Program-made: the position numbers and the translations under genes
DNA from: Papio anubis
Taxonomy: Eukaryota > Chordata > Mammalia > Primates > Cercopithecidae
DNA: 64,000 nucleotides
Direction: 5' to 3'
Assembly (NCBI RefSeq): GCF_008728515.1
Contig: NC_044989.1
Coordinates: 64,722,712 to 64,786,711 of the forward strand
Part shown: positions 43,405-55,984 of the stretch, piece by piece
Position numbering within the stretch: position 1 is the first letter of the stretch
Layout of the letters: every line of letters starts with the position of its first letter
The notes under the pieces: model-generated
Seen by the model: the letters and a program-made list of their open reading frames with translations, nothing else
Databases searched by the model: none
What the model was told of the DNA's origin: nothing

Positions 43405-43617
43405 ACAATAGCTGACATTTATTGAGCGCAAACCATGCTGGATCCTTTGCTATGCACTTAACGTGAATTATCTATTTTAATTCTCACACTCCATGTGAAG
43501 TAGGTGCTCCTATTATGATATTTTACAGAGCAAAGTGAGGCTCACCGAAGTTAAGTAACTTGCTCAAGATACACAGTAAGTGGTTGAGCTGAGCATCAAA
43601 TCCAAGTTCACCTCCAC
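43405..43617 (-). mobile_element. MIR, antisense, near full length
   Basis: 'gctgacatttattgagcgca', 'tttgctatgcacttaacgtg', 'ttctcacactccatgtgaag', 'gaagttaagtaacttgctca' and 'catcaaatccaagttcacc' follow antisense MIR. Confidence 0.93.
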
Positions 43618-45216
43618 AGCTGCGTGTGTAACGACCATCAGGAACTAACCCTGTGAGGACGTCAAGGCACAGTGAGCAGCCAGAGAGTGGTCCAAACAGC
43701 ACGTGACACAGGAATTCCGTAGAATGAAAAAGGCTGGTGATAAGAGGAAGGCGAAGGAACAGAGTGAGATGGAGAAATGTGATGACTCTGGAAAAGAACA
43801 CCTTGAACTCTGCCATGCAAATCTGTTGGTTCCCCTTAAAGCTTGATATTGAGAAGTCTTATAGGGGATGCCCATAATAATCTCAAAACTGTACCCAATC
43901 TCCCTACTCTGGCAGATCCTCCCTGCCAGTGTCAGAACCCTTTGTCATCTGCTGCCAGCCCTAGCCCATGCCGGCTGATTTCCAAGGGAGACACTCTAGC
44001 TGCCCTTCACCTCCACACACTCTGTCAGTGCCCCGGCCAGATCCACTCAAATCCCTCCCCACAGCCCGCCCCCGCCAGCTATGGGAGCTTTGCTGGGAAC
44101 AACCTGCTCCTGTGGCTCCCAAGAGTCCTGTCCTCAGGCTAACAGAGCCACTTTCACCCTTCAGGAGCAGGGAGGCTGGGAATGTGTAAACTCCCAAGGC
44201 CACCTGCAGCCAATGACTGACAGCCATATGACACTCAGCTCTCTTGCCTCAAGGTGGAACAAACTCTAAGGTGTCATTTCTACTCCAGAGCTCCTTAGGG
44301 GCCGGGCTGCTGCCGACTTCACCTGAGGTAGCCCCCTTGCTTTCCTTTTCTGTCCCACTCTCCACATTCCCTTGTGATTTTTGTGGGAGCATGGCCTTCG
44401 TAACCACATGTGCACAAACCCTTATCTCAGGGTCAGCTCCTGGAAGGAGACTTAATGTAGTGTAGCTGTGAAGTTCCACGGACATCTTCAAAGAGACTGA
44501 ATTGACTTGAACTGACTAGGCACCATGCCAGCCTGAGACTCTGGGGGCCTTCACTGGATCAAAGAACCCCTGGAGGAAGAGGAAGCGATTTCAGAGGGCA
44601 GGGAAACAGCCGGTTCTCACTGTCCCCAGGGGAAAGCCTGCTACGCTCAGCACCTTGGATGGCAGTCAGCATGAAAGTGTGAGCAGTGGTCCTCACTCCC
44701 AGAGACAGGTCTGCAGCCCTCAGCCTTTCCTCATTCCCACATCACAAGCACAGGAGAGCCTAGAATTAGTGAGGAAGGAGGAACAGAGGAGGGGGAATGC
44801 GCTGGCTCCTAAAGGGTAGGTAAAAGAGGAGGGAGGATGTTCAGGAGGAGGAACAGGCTGAGCCATGAGGAGCAGGTCCTCTTGGGCCTCCTGTCCCTCA
44901 GTGGAGCTAGACCTGAGGCCACAGCCTTGCAGCCCCCTCACACTGACAGTCTGACCCCTCTAGTCCACCTGAAGAGCCCTCACTCCATACCTAGGGCAAC
45001 CACTGAATATGAGCCCTTTCTTCCATCAGTGACTCCTGCTCCTTTAAACCACAGCAGACTCAGGTGAGAGTAGGTCATGATTTCCACGGGGTTACCTCAC
45101 CCAAGAGCTGTGCCCCCCAGAGCTAAAGTAAGGATGATCTCAGAAGAATACCCACAGAACGTAGGTCTCTTTCTCCATGGACATTCCATTCACTCCCTAT
45201 ACACATATGTGCTTGG
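43618..45216. other. Unique sequence, nothing recognised
   Basis: GC-moderate DNA without repeat signatures. Numerous short overlapping frames on both strands, none with a recognisable domain. Confidence 0.45.
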
Positions 45217-45219
45217 ACA

Positions 45220-45250
<31 letters not shown>
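45217..45250. repeat. (CA)n microsatellite
   Basis: About 17 CA units with one cat interruption. Likely length-polymorphic. Confidence 0.98.
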
Positions 45251-47494
45251 CCCTGTATTCTCTCTTCTGTGCATTGACCTCAGTCCAGGCCTGCTGTTTA
45301 AGCAGGTGTTGTACAGCCAGACTCTGGGGTTCATGGATTTTCCTGGTTGAGTAAGAACTGGCTGGCAGCCTGACAGAGCTAAGCACCAGCTCAGGTCACA
45401 GGAAAAGTGGTGGGGCTGGGAGAAAGAAAGTGAAGCACTCCAGGACCTTGAGACCTGCCTGACAGCAATGAGCCACTCCCCTGCTCGTCACCTCCACTCT
45501 CTCTCCACACCTGCACAGAAAGAGTGACCTGCTGCCTGGGGAATGCAGGTGCCTCCCTCCACAGCCTCGTCCCAGGGAAACAGCTGTTCTACCTCTGGGA
45601 AGAGGGAGTCTCTTCCTTGGCCCTGCAGGGATGCCGTCTCCTGTCTTCTTCCTCATTCCCAAAGCTGTGGCAATTCTCCCTCCCTGTGTGATGCCAGGCA
45701 TGGTCTTTGCAGGTGTCTGGACTCATGGGTGTTCACCCATCATGAACCAGGAATGTGCTTCCTCCTGTCAGTACGGGACAGTCCTTGTATGGGAAACACA
45801 CAATTCCTCCTCCCACTGTCAGAATTTCCACTGACACTTCTCCGCACAGCCAAGCTCAGGCCTTAAAGTAGGCTGAGAAAATCTTCAGCAGGGAATATAG
45901 AGTTTCTAGGGTATATTTTTCTCCACTCAGGAAAAGCAAGAAATGTATATTCCCTCAGTAATAATTCAGTCAACCCTCAAGGCTACCATGGACAGTGGTG
46001 TTGGTTGTACCCTGCACAAATATGCCCTGCTGAGGGGTAGAGTGGAGGCTGAAATTCAGCTACAGCTCACTTGCCACATTGTGTACTGTGGTATGGGACT
46101 GCATCCGTTTAAAGTTTGCACAGAAGCATCCCTTGCTCATTGGGCTCGGGACCCAGAAGGGGCACCTTTTCCTAAGGCATGCAAGGCTCACTATAGGCTA
46201 GCCTCTACCCTGCCAACCTTGCTTCTCTCACCTTCTGCCTAGAAGTAATTTTGTCTTTGCCCATTCTTACAAGGCAATATTTTTCCCCTTTCACCTCCTC
46301 CTCCTCTGTCTGAGGACAGTCTGATAGGATCAGAGACCTACAGATTGTCACTGCCATTGAGAAATAACATCCATGTGCCTTTTGAGTTCTTGTTCTCGGA
46401 TGGACAGCCACCCCAGGCATACTGGGCAGAGCTGTCAAGGCTGGTTTGCCTGTCCCTTCAGCCTGGTCTTCCTTCCTGATCTTCCTGTCTTCCTTCTTTT
46501 CCTCCTGTAATGTCCAGCAAGACCATCTCTCATGAAGCTTGCTCCTGGGGAGACAGAGTCACAGGAGGTGAGCAAGGACTAACCTGAAAAGATCCCCTCT
46601 AGCCCCACCCTGCCCCTGCTTACAGCCTCAGGAAATGGCAGGTGGAGCTCATCACCAGGCCTGGCTCCAATGCCCCCTTGTTCTTCTGTGAAATATTTCT
46701 CTTTGCTTGTAGCATCGCATCTTCTTCTGCCAGGCTGTGAGCTGGAAGTAAGCATCCCAGCTGGGGTCATTGCTCAGCACAGAGGGCAGCTTAAGCAAAG
46801 TTTGCCGAAAGTGCCTCCTGGGGCAAATGGCCTGCACTGGCTTCAGTCTGATGTGGTGGAGGCTGTCACTACATATCTCAGACAGATTCTCCCTGCTCCT
46901 TTACCCCTGGGTTTTCTCTTTGCAACTTCCCTCCTCAGTTGTTTGCAGGAAGCAGCAATGAAGAGTTTGGCTTGTGTTGCTGGAGCTCCTCCAGTTTAAC
47001 TCTGAAGCCCTTGGCTGGGCAGACCTCCTGTGGGTGGGTCCTTCTGAGGGTTGGGGGCTGGGTAGAGAATTTCGAGCCAGTTTGGTTCTACGAGTGAGGC
47101 CCACCCCACATCCCCAGGCTTCACCTGTAGCACAGGAGGGGCCAGACCTGCTCATCTTCAGGTGTGCCCTGACTTGGGGACTCTGCCAAGCTCATAGCCA
47201 GGGCTCAGCCTGTTCCAGTATCATATTAGGGGTCTGAGCACAGCTTAGTAGGATAGGAGGCAGGGCTCAGATAGACCCAGACCATGGTTTGCAAATATCA
47301 CTCTCCACTAAGAGGAATCAGGCACCTTGGAAAAATAGCTAATTCTAGGGCTGGAGTGGAGATACATGAGCCTGGAATACCCTGTGGCAGTGAGGCAGGT
47401 AGTACTCAAAGAATGACAGGAACATGTCAACAGGACACAGCAGCCAGATTTAGGGAGCTCCCACTGGCTGTGTTCAGGACAATTTGAGCATCAA
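45251..47494. other. Unique sequence, nothing recognised
   Basis: The longest repeat-free stretch of the right half. No gene, RNA or repeat is recognised. Frames up to 109 codons overlap on both strands. Confidence 0.45.
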
Positions 47495-47622
47495 AATAGT
47501 GATAATAATGGTTTCTAGTCTATATACTACGACAGGAATCTTTGAGCCCATACTGATAAATGAATATGAATAAATTGAATGTTCAATGAAAAACAGGGCA
47601 TTTATATAATCTCAAAGTATTT

Positions 47623-47945
47623 CCCCACAGAATGTTTGTTTGTTTGTTTTTGAGACCGAGTCTCCCTCTGTTGCCGAGGCTGGAGTGCAGTGGCGCGATC
47701 TCGGCTCACTGCAAGCTCTGCCTCCCAGGTTCACGCTATTCTCCTGCCTCAGCCTCCCAAGTAGCTGGGACTACAGGCACCCGCCCCCATGCCCGGCTAA
47801 TTTTTTTGTTTTTTAGTAGAGATGGGGTTTCACCGTGTTAGCCAAGATGGTCTCGATCTCCTAACCTTGTGATCTGCCCACCTCGGCCTCCCAAAGTGCT
47901 GGGATTCCAGGCGTGAGCCACCGCGCCCAGCCACCCCCACAAAAT
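47623..47945 (-). mobile_element. AluY-like element, antisense
   Basis: Body about 47634-47932, with a (TTTG)n head from the A tail. 'accgtgttagccaagatggt' followed by 'ctcgatctcct' is AluY-type. The flanks ccccacagaat (47623-47633) and ccccacaaaat (about 47935-47945) form the duplication. Confidence 0.96.
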
Positions 47946-48340
47946 ACTTAATTACAAAATGGAAAATAATAATTTACAGTGGAGAAACTGGCAGATACCA
48001 CCATAATCAAGTGATCAAAGTAAACATCACCAGTTATGGGACAAATAGAAATCATGTGGCACCTGGTAAAATCAACTCCCAGAGCACAGGAGGATTGTTG
48101 AGATGTGACTATTTGTGTGGAAAAGTGAGACTATAAATTCTACAAAATGAGTGGTTTGCGATTTCCAAAACTGTCAAGGTTCTGAAAATCAAGGAAAAGT
48201 TGGAAGAACTGTTTCAGACTAAATGAAGGAGATTAAGTAGACTTGCCTGTTAATTGCGATGTGTGATCCTGGCTTCAATCCTTTTACTTTGACATATTTG
48301 GGACTATTGCACAACTTGAATTTGTCTAAGAATTAGAATG

Positions 48341-48731
48341 GTAATTGCATTAGTCTTTCTTACACTGCTAGAAAGAAATACCTGATACTGGGTAATTTAT
48401 GAAGAAAAGAGGTTTAGTTGTCTAACAGTTCTGCAGGCTTAACAGGAAGCATGACTGGGAGACCTCAGGAAACTTACAATCATGGTGGAAGGCAAAGGGT
48501 AAGCAAGCACATCTTCACAATGGCGGAGCAGGAAACAGGGAAGAGAGGGGGGAAGTGCAACACTTTTAAACTATCAGATATCATGAGAACTCCCTCACTA
48601 TCACGAGAACAGCATGTGGGAAACTGCCCCCATAATCCAATCACCTCCCACCAGATCCTTCCCTTGACATGTGGGGATTACAATTCAGATGAGATTTGGG
48701 TGGGGACACAGAGTCAAACCATATCAGTAGT
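48341..48731 (-). mobile_element. MST/THE1-type solo LTR, antisense
   Basis: 48346-48726 reads tgcattagtctttcttacac ... gagtcaaaccatatca, the reverse complement of an MaLR LTR. The flanks gtaat (48341-48345) and gtagt (48727-48731) match at 4 of 5. No internal region remains. Confidence 0.94.
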
Positions 48732-48930
48732 GATATATCAATCTTAATGTATAGATTTCAGTGGTGGTTTGTGGTTATGTCAAAGAATATTCTTATTTGT
48801 AGGAAATACACAATAAAGTATTCAGGGGTCATGGGGCATTATGTGGCAAATATGCTCAGTTGTTTCAGGGTAAAACAATGCTGCTCTTACAAACACTCTG
48901 TACAGTTGAAATTGTTTCACAAAGTTTTTA

Positions 48931-49114
48931 AATCATTTAATTAATTAAATGAAACCCTGTACCTGCAGTTAAATTCAGAAATGAGATATCTATTTCCACA
49001 GAAGTTTAAGTGTAAAGAAGTTAGAGGCTTTATGTGGCTACATACTCAATATCCAAATAATATAAAAATGGCAATGATATTATATAGCTTGAAGTATTAT
49101 TCAGATTAAAAATA
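48931..49114. other. AT-rich unique sequence with 20-bp palindrome
   Basis: 48933-48952 is a perfect AT-rich palindrome (tcatttaattaattaaatga). Otherwise nothing is recognised. Confidence 0.5.
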
Positions 49115-49225
49115 ATCACATGAGACTGTAAGGGCAGAAACGTGTCTATTTTATTTACTACTACTGTATTCTCAGCAGATAATTTGGCATTAATAAATAT
49201 TTGTTAAATAAATGAATAATATGTG
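49115..49225 (+). mobile_element. L2 3' end
   Basis: 'gagactgtaagggcagaaac', 'tactgtattctcagcagata', 'ttaataaatatttgttaaat' match the L2 3' end. Confidence 0.75.
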
Positions 49226-49429
49226 GCAAATAATAAGCCCCCAATAAATGGTAATTTTTAAACTGTTGTTGTTACTTATAAGGATGCAAGTCAACCATGT
49301 AAAGCTGCCAAAATGTTGGTCTTAGGATGGCACAAGGTAAAAAATAGCTCAAATACATATCACAATAGTCCTGTCAAATCTGGACAATCATGCGCCGTTC
49401 TAAATGCAACATTTTAAGGTGTATCAGAT
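49226..49429. other. Unique sequence, nothing recognised
   Basis: No signature was recognised. Confidence 0.4.
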
Positions 49430-49830
49430 TTAATTGATCTCAGCTGTAAATAACAGAATGCTTGATTTACAATGTCTTAAATAAATGCAGGTTTGATCTT
49501 CTCATCACACTGAAAGTCTGGAAGAAGGCAGTTAGTGGTGGCAATTCTCATTTCAACAATTTCATTGCTTGAGTCGCTGAGATATTTTTGGCCTCTCCCT
49601 TATGGTGATAAGATGGCTACCCCAGCTCCAGGCATCAGATCCACATTCAAGGGGGCAAGAAAAGGTGAAGGGACTATGCTAGTAGCAGCTATCACTACAA
49701 TTAAAAAGTCAAAAATTTCTTTATAAGCTCCTCACTAGGTCTCTGTTTACATATGATTGGCTAGAACTGGGTCACATGGCCACTCCTAGTTGTAGGGAAG
49801 ATTGGGAAAGGCAGCGTTTTGTTTTTCATG
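49430..49830 (+). repeat. Unclassified ancient interspersed repeat
   Basis: 'ctcagctgtaaataacagaa', 'ggtgataagatggctacccc', 'gattggctagaactgggtca' are phrases of a common dispersed mammalian repeat that I recognise but cannot name. No coding capacity. Confidence 0.5.
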
Positions 49831-51199
49831 CTTTACATTGGGAGTAGCCAAAGCAAAAGAATTGCAAATGTCTGCTGAGTTAGCCAATGAACAGTGTCTG
49901 CCATAGATGGACACCAACCAAAACATGTCCAGAGGAACACAATTGGGATGCTAAGGGGTGTAGAGGTAATGTCCTGTATGGCTTGGTGGAAGGAACTGAA
50001 GATGTTTAGACTGAAATAGAAACACATTAGGAAGATGTAGCAGTCACCTTATAGATCTATCACGTGGAAAGGGAATTTACTTTCTCTGTACTGATAGAGA
50101 AGACAAAAGTAAGACAACAGGTGGGAGGTATAAAGAGGGGCCCCTGGTCTTAGGCTGGCCCTTCTTCACATGGCTGCTTTGTGAGGAAGTGAGACACCCT
50201 TGCCTGGGAGTGGCCAGCGGTGGCTAGACCATCACATATCAGGGACATCCTCCATGGCATGGGGCACTAGAGTGAAGAAGCTCTAGGGTACCTTCCAAAG
50301 CACAGATTCACCGACTTTTCTGTGACCCAGTCAAAAGCCAGGCCCACAAAGAAGTGGGCTGGTTTTGCTGATGCATAACTTCGTTTTCAATACCTTCTTG
50401 GTAAAAGGGAGCATCTTTCTTCTGAAGAAGTCAAAGTACTCATTTATTTCTTTAGTCACATCCTACCAGGCCTCTTCTTTCCTGCATATAGCTTCAGGGG
50501 TGTTTTATCTACTCACTCATTGGAACTTGTGTATAACTGAGGAAAGAGCGCTACCTCCTAACTGATGAATGCAACAGGAACTTTATGTTGGGCAGAGGGT
50601 TAGAGCAGAAAGAGTGGCATTTTGACCCCAGGCTTGAGTTGTCCTTAGAGACGAAGATAATACACTATCTGCTTGACTCACGCAGTTGTAGGACCAAGAG
50701 TTGCTGAGTGCTTTGGAAATCTTCGAGTGCTGAACTAATGACAGCTATTACAATAGATATGATCATTCTGTCTTCTGCCCTGTTACAGAGAGAATATCAA
50801 ATACCTGGAGCCCCAGCTGGAGGACCTTTAAATTGGTATAAAAGTCTGTCTCCCCACAAGTGTTTTCTGTTCATTGGGCCTTCACTAGCAGTTGTTTGAA
50901 TGTTTCATGAGTTTGGTTTTGAGCCTTCTAAATTGGCAGTGATTTTTCTGCTTCTGTCACCAGAGACTTCAGCCAAAAAGATCAGTCTGAGTTAGTTCTT
51001 CCCCAGCCCTTGTAGCTGCATCTCTGCTCCTGCAGCCCAGCCCTTGGTCCAGGATCTGACCCAGAGGGGCCCGGGAAATGTAAACCGCCTTTGGGAAGAG
51101 TGTGCTTTTTGTGATCCAAGTAGGCAAACATCACCTGCAGAGGAGCAATTGAAATCGCTGTTGCTGAAGAGAAGATAGGGAACCGGCGTTAATCGCCCA
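49831..51199. other. Unique sequence, nothing recognised
   Basis: No repeat or gene signature with confidence. Confidence 0.4.
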
Positions 51200-51370
51200 T
51201 CGAACATTCCCTGCCAGGCACTGTGCTTTGGGCTTCAATATTAACATGTTTAATTCTCAAAACAATTTGTACAAAATAAAAAGAATTGGCCCTAGAGTAC
51301 ATAAAAGGAAATGAAAGCTTCAGTTAAGTAGCTTGCCTGAGGTTGTATATTTTACAAGATTTTGCTCAGT
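51200..51370 (-). mobile_element. MIR, antisense
   Basis: 'ccctgccaggcactgtgctt', 'taattctcaaaacaatttgt', 'cagttaagtagcttgcctga' follow antisense MIR. Confidence 0.78.
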
Positions 51371-51637
51371 TTTTGAAACAAGAGTTCCTGACTTCACAGC
51401 TTGTCGGTATATAAACATCACATGCAGGATGGCTAGGCTGAGGCCGGATCTTAACACACTTGAATTAGAATGACAGGAAAGGAGGCAGGGTGGGCATGTG
51501 GTGAGGCTAAGAACCTGGCAAATGACCATTATTTAAAGATACCAGGAGTTCTTTAGCTGCTGGAGATGGATACTTCCATTCACCTTTGGGGAAGAATGCT
51601 TCTCTGTTTGTGGAAAATGGCCGCCAGAATGGGTGGT

Positions 51638-51676
51638 TTTTTTGGTGTGTTTTTTTTGTTTTGTTTTGTTTTTTGG
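51638..51676. repeat. T-rich simple sequence
   Basis: Runs of T with G interruptions (ttttttttgttttgttttgt). Adjacent DNA shows no Alu or L1 body, so it is not clearly a retroelement tail. Confidence 0.85.
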
Positions 51677-52056
51677 TGCTGAAAAGCACTTGCAGGAGTT
51701 GACGGAAATGGTTTATGAGAGACTTAGGAACTAGACTGTGGGCAGCTGTTTCTGGATCCAAGGGAATTAGGTAGGAGAAGATGCCAGTGCTGTTCCTAGG
51801 ATATGTGGAGTCCCAGGTGATATTTCTATACGGTCCCTGTCTATATTAACCATTTGTACATTAACCAAATGTACTGCAAAATGCATGGGTCTACGTTAGA
51901 TAGAGCCATTTACAAACAAAAATTCAGAATAAACGATAGAAAAGAGATACGTCTGTATGTGTTTGTTGTTTAATCAGTGCACCTGAAGATTCTTTGTAAT
52001 GTACTGAAAAGGTAGTGATGGTGTTGTGACTCACAGTTCTATGACTCCTTGGAACC
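51677..52056. other. Unrecognised sequence
   Basis: No clear signature; no gene. Confidence 0.4.
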
Positions 52057-52381
52057 CACTTGTAATGGTTGTTTTGTTTGTTTGTTTGTTTGTTTTTTGA
52101 GAGGGAGTCTCACTCTGTCGCACAGGCTGGAGTGCAGTGGCGTGATCTCGGCTCACTGCAACCGCCTCCCAGGTTCAAACAATTCTCCTGCCCCAGCCCC
52201 TTGAGTAGCTGGGATTACATGCGCCATCACACGACTAATTTTTGTATTTTTAGTAGAGACAGGGTCTCATCATGTTGGCCAGGCTGGTCTTGAACTCCTG
52301 ACCTCAGGTGATCTGCCTGCCTCAACCTCCCAAAGTGCTGGGATTACAGATGTGAGCCACTGCACCTGGCCCATTTGTATT
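52057..52381 (-). mobile_element. AluS-like element, antisense
   Basis: Body 52067-52371 with a (TTTG)n head (52071-52097). The flanks cacttgtaat (52057-52066) and catttgtatt (52372-52381) form a diverged duplication. A short deletion lies after 'cactgcaacc' and another in the left arm. Confidence 0.94.
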
Positions 52382-53934
52382 TTAACAATGTAGAAATTCT
52401 TACCTCTGCAGTTCCCTTATAGTTTATTTAATACTGGTAATATCATAACTCTTGACTGTATTATACATCCTGCCACCTGGCTGCCAATCACTCTGGAAGG
52501 TTGTTCTGGGCTTCATTGATGATGACCACAAATGAGATTCTTACTTAGAATATGCAGGAAAATGTGAACCATAATTTGTTTTCTGCTCACTTTAAATTTA
52601 CTGATAGGAACTGTATAGCAAAAACAGTCTCTCCCCATCTTGTCTTCTCCTAAACTCATGAATCCAGTAATCATTGTATTCCTACAGTGTGATGTCTTTC
52701 AGTGTTTACCCACCCCAGCTTTGCAAACACTGCCACCAGCAGGGAGGATTAGTGGGAGGAGGGGGGTGCGCAGTGGGGACAGAGCCAGAAGATCCATCCC
52801 ACTCATGTAAAGTCAATCCCTTGTCCCAAAAGGCTTAAGACCGACCTGAGACACCAAGACATCATTGATGGTAAAGGCCAATTGGCATTGAGGAGCAACA
52901 ACCTCTAAATCCCCCGAAGAAGTAGACAAGGCCATACCTGGGGAGGGTCTAACATGTGGCCTGGGGCCCTGTGGGAGGGTGGGGTGACCACCGTGTGTGC
53001 CAGTGATGGTGGGGTGCACATAGGGTACAGGATGCCCACTGCCAAGCAAACGGCATCCCCACTGCCCCACCGTGCTGTGCACTGGAAGTGGCACTGCAGT
53101 AGGTGAGCTTCAGGGCATGGCTGACAGATGCACAGCTCCAGCCCAAGTCAGCGGTGGGCCGTGGGTACCCCAAAGGTCTGACCTTGTCCTTGCCATGAGT
53201 GAGAATTACTCCAGATCAGCATGTTCTCACCTTTCCCATGGCCCAAGCTCTCACGATCCCTGAGAACAATACTGCACAAGCTAATGAGAGCAATCCACCC
53301 ACCAAGCCTTCTTCCTGGGAGCAAGTCCTGGACACAAGTCCCAGGAAACACCTCAAATTTTGAGAAGGGCGTTCCAAAGCGGAAGGGTTGTGTGTGGGAC
53401 ATACCCACTTGCCTGGATCTAAGGGTGGTAGGAAAGCTCTCGCCCCCTGCCTCTGCCTCCTACTGAGTACCTCTGGAAAGAGGCAGCATGGAGTTTGCAG
53501 AAGGCGTCTTCAGTGACTCTGGGGTGCAGTGTCCCTCCTCCCTCTGATGGCTTGGAGGGTAAGGGGAGCAGCCAGAAGTAGCTGGAAAGAGTAGTTGATG
53601 GTCACAGAATGGTGTATGAGCACATGGTGGTATCTTTTAAAGAACTTTCAGAAATTACTGGAAGACACTTCAGAGTAGGTCGAAGTGATTGGGGGAAAAG
53701 GGACTGAGGTCCAGCAATCCCCCTTGATGTGGGGATTGCAAGTTTGATCTTATTTTACACTTGGGGTGATGAGGCCTAAAAGATAGGTGATTTAAAAAAA
53801 AAAAATCTTACTTGCTTTGATATTCTTACCTATTTATACAAGTATTTGCATAGGAGATGTTTCAGACCTTTTAATTAAACAGCACATTGTGATTTACTTC
53901 TGAAATCAATAATTATTCATTCTAGTTTTTTAAT
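52382..53934. other. Unique sequence, nothing recognised
   Basis: No repeat or gene was recognised. 53800-53815 has a short poly(A). Frames of 60-93 codons only. Confidence 0.45.
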
Positions 53935-54321
53935 TTTGAAAGTAAAATTTACATCAGGTAACATGCATGGATTACAAAGGTATGAGTTTTAGCAGATATA
54001 TACAGCTAGGTAACAACCATCCCAATCAAGACACAGACTATTTCCATTAATCCAGAAAGTTCTCCAGTTAAACCCATCCCCATGGGCAACCACTGGTCTG
54101 ATTTCTATGACAATGGATTGGTTTTGCAGGTTCCAGAACTTTGTACAAATGAAATCATACATTATTTACTCTTTTTGGCTGGCTTCTTTTCACTGAATTA
54201 CGTTTTTGAGATTCACCCATGTTGTAAAAATTATTTTTTATTGCTGAGTTTATTATTTTTACATTCTACTATATGGCTGAATGGTTCATCTGTTTCCCTG
54301 TCACTAGACCTTGGGTTGTTT
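53935..54321 (-). mobile_element. L1M 3' fragment, antisense, cut by Alu
   Basis: 'aaagtaaaatttacatcagg', 'cccatgggcaaccactggtc', 'acaaatgaaatcatacatta', 'ccttgggttgtttcca' follow antisense L1M 3' sequence, stopping at the Alu. Confidence 0.75.
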
Positions 54322-54628
54322 CCATCGCCTTTTTTTTTTTTTTTCTTTGAGACAGAATCTCACCGTCACCAAGGCTGGAGTGCAGTGGCGCAATCTCAGC
54401 TTACTGCAATCTCTGCCTCCCGGGTTCAAGTGATTCTCCTGCCTCAGCCTCCAAGTAGCTGGAATTACAGGCATGCGCCAACCATGCCCAGCTAAGTTTT
54501 GTATTTTTGGGGACAGATTTCACCATGTTCGTCAGGCTGGTATAAAACTCCTAAAGTATTCAGTTTGCCTTGGCCTCCCAAAGTGCTAGGATTACATATG
54601 TGAGCCGCTGCGCCCAGTCTATTGCCTT
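54322..54628 (-). mobile_element. Alu, antisense
   Basis: A diverged Alu with its body at about 54332-54618. The poly(T) head is followed by tctttgagacagaatctcac. The flanks ccatcgcctt (54322-54331) and ctattgcctt (54619-54628) are the duplication. Confidence 0.93.
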
Positions 54629-55984
54629 TGATTTTAAGCTGTGTTCAAAATGCCTTGGGATCATGGTGGGAGTCCATCACCAAGTTCCAAAGCAGAGGGG
54701 TCGTGTGTAAAACAAAAACTTCTATTTGTTTTCCATTTGTTTTACTTACATGTTGGGATCTCTGTGAAATAGGTTTAGCTGCTAACATAGAGTTTAAACT
54801 GCTGTAACTCAAATTAATGAAAAAAAAAAAATAGTTTTACTTTTCAAGTGGCTGGGATTCCCTTTCCTGTCCATCCTTTGGTGCAGCATCCATGTTGAAG
54901 GAGAGGCCAAAAAGGCAAGTCATAAACCAGTAAACAAGGTGCAGCCACAGCTGCCTGATGATTGGCTGCCAAGTAGACTTGTCCAGATATGCCACTTCGG
55001 CTCACTTTGATGAGTAACTCCACTCCTGGAACAATAGCCCTTCTGTAATTAACAAAGTTCCCAAAATGAATTGGACTCTGACTGTCTGCCACATTCTAAA
55101 ACAATGAACCAACTGAAGGCTGAGATGTGAACCTCTACTTCAGTTGAAGTTTAGGTCAGACATGTAAATACCAAGGACTAAACAAAACTTAACTGTCTGG
55201 AGTGTCTCCAACTTATCATTCACCTAGAAAGTGGAATGTGGGTGACATATCTCTCATAGAAAGAAGGTAAGGGAGGGGAGATAAGGTTGGGCTTCTCAAG
55301 GTGGGTCCATCACCTGAGTTTGCTGAGGCCCAGCTAGGAGAGTTGGATGAAACAGGAGGTATGGATATCACATAATTGGATTTTCAAAGTGAGTTTTCTA
55401 TTCCAACCTTTTGTTCTTCTCTGTACCCAAAATACTGAACCAAGAGGAAATGTAAGACTGGGCCCACCAACCCAGCTCTCCAAAGAGATCCACAGTGACT
55501 CACTTACATTCTCCACCATCCACAGCCAGTGTCACTTTCCTTGTTGAGTCCTCATCTAGTTTCACAGGAAGTTTTATAGCTTCTACTTTTTGACCAATAA
55601 ACTCAGAAATACATTTGCTACCCAGACCTCTCCAGTATATAAGAACTTGTAGTCTGGACAATCTATTTTCATTGGTCATTTTCCTCATCCTAATTTTATT
55701 CTGTATTTATATTGCACTTCATGCACTGTATATTTCCTGTATGCCACTTTTAATCCTTTGTGGAATGAGGTGGGGTATGAGTAAATAAATAAGTAATAAA
55801 GCCTGACTTTGTATCTAAATTAAAACAACCCATGTCTCTTCTGTACCCCCACCCAGCAGCTGGTACAGTTGGGCAGTTGATACAATAGCTCCTTCTTCCT
55901 GCAGAAAGAGTGGGCAAGCAGGAGTATAACTGCCTCTGGGGATGATATTATCCAAGCTTCTCACCCTCTCAACTTCCATCCATT
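54629..55984. other. Unique sequence with minus-strand open frames
   Basis: No repeat is recognised. On the minus strand 55500-55688 encodes a 62-residue frame (…GQKVEAIKLPVKLDEDSTRK…) and 54844-55092 an 82-residue frame. They do not join into a known protein and no family is recognised. Could be a decayed gene fragment or chance. Confidence 0.3.

Larger units (their letters stand above)
47495..48930 (+). mobile_element. L1M 3'UTR, sense, split by AluY and MST LTR
   Basis: 'tttacagtggagaaactggc', 'aagtgatcaaagtaaacatc', 'tttccaaaactgtcaaggtt', 'aaatgaaggagattaagtag' and, after the LTR, 'gggtcatggggcattatgtg' match the 3'UTR of mammalian-age L1s. The L1M is the oldest element here; both other insertions interrupt it. 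Confidence 0.82.

Noticed and set aside
52069..52293. 74-codon plus frame
   Set aside because: Antisense Alu translation.
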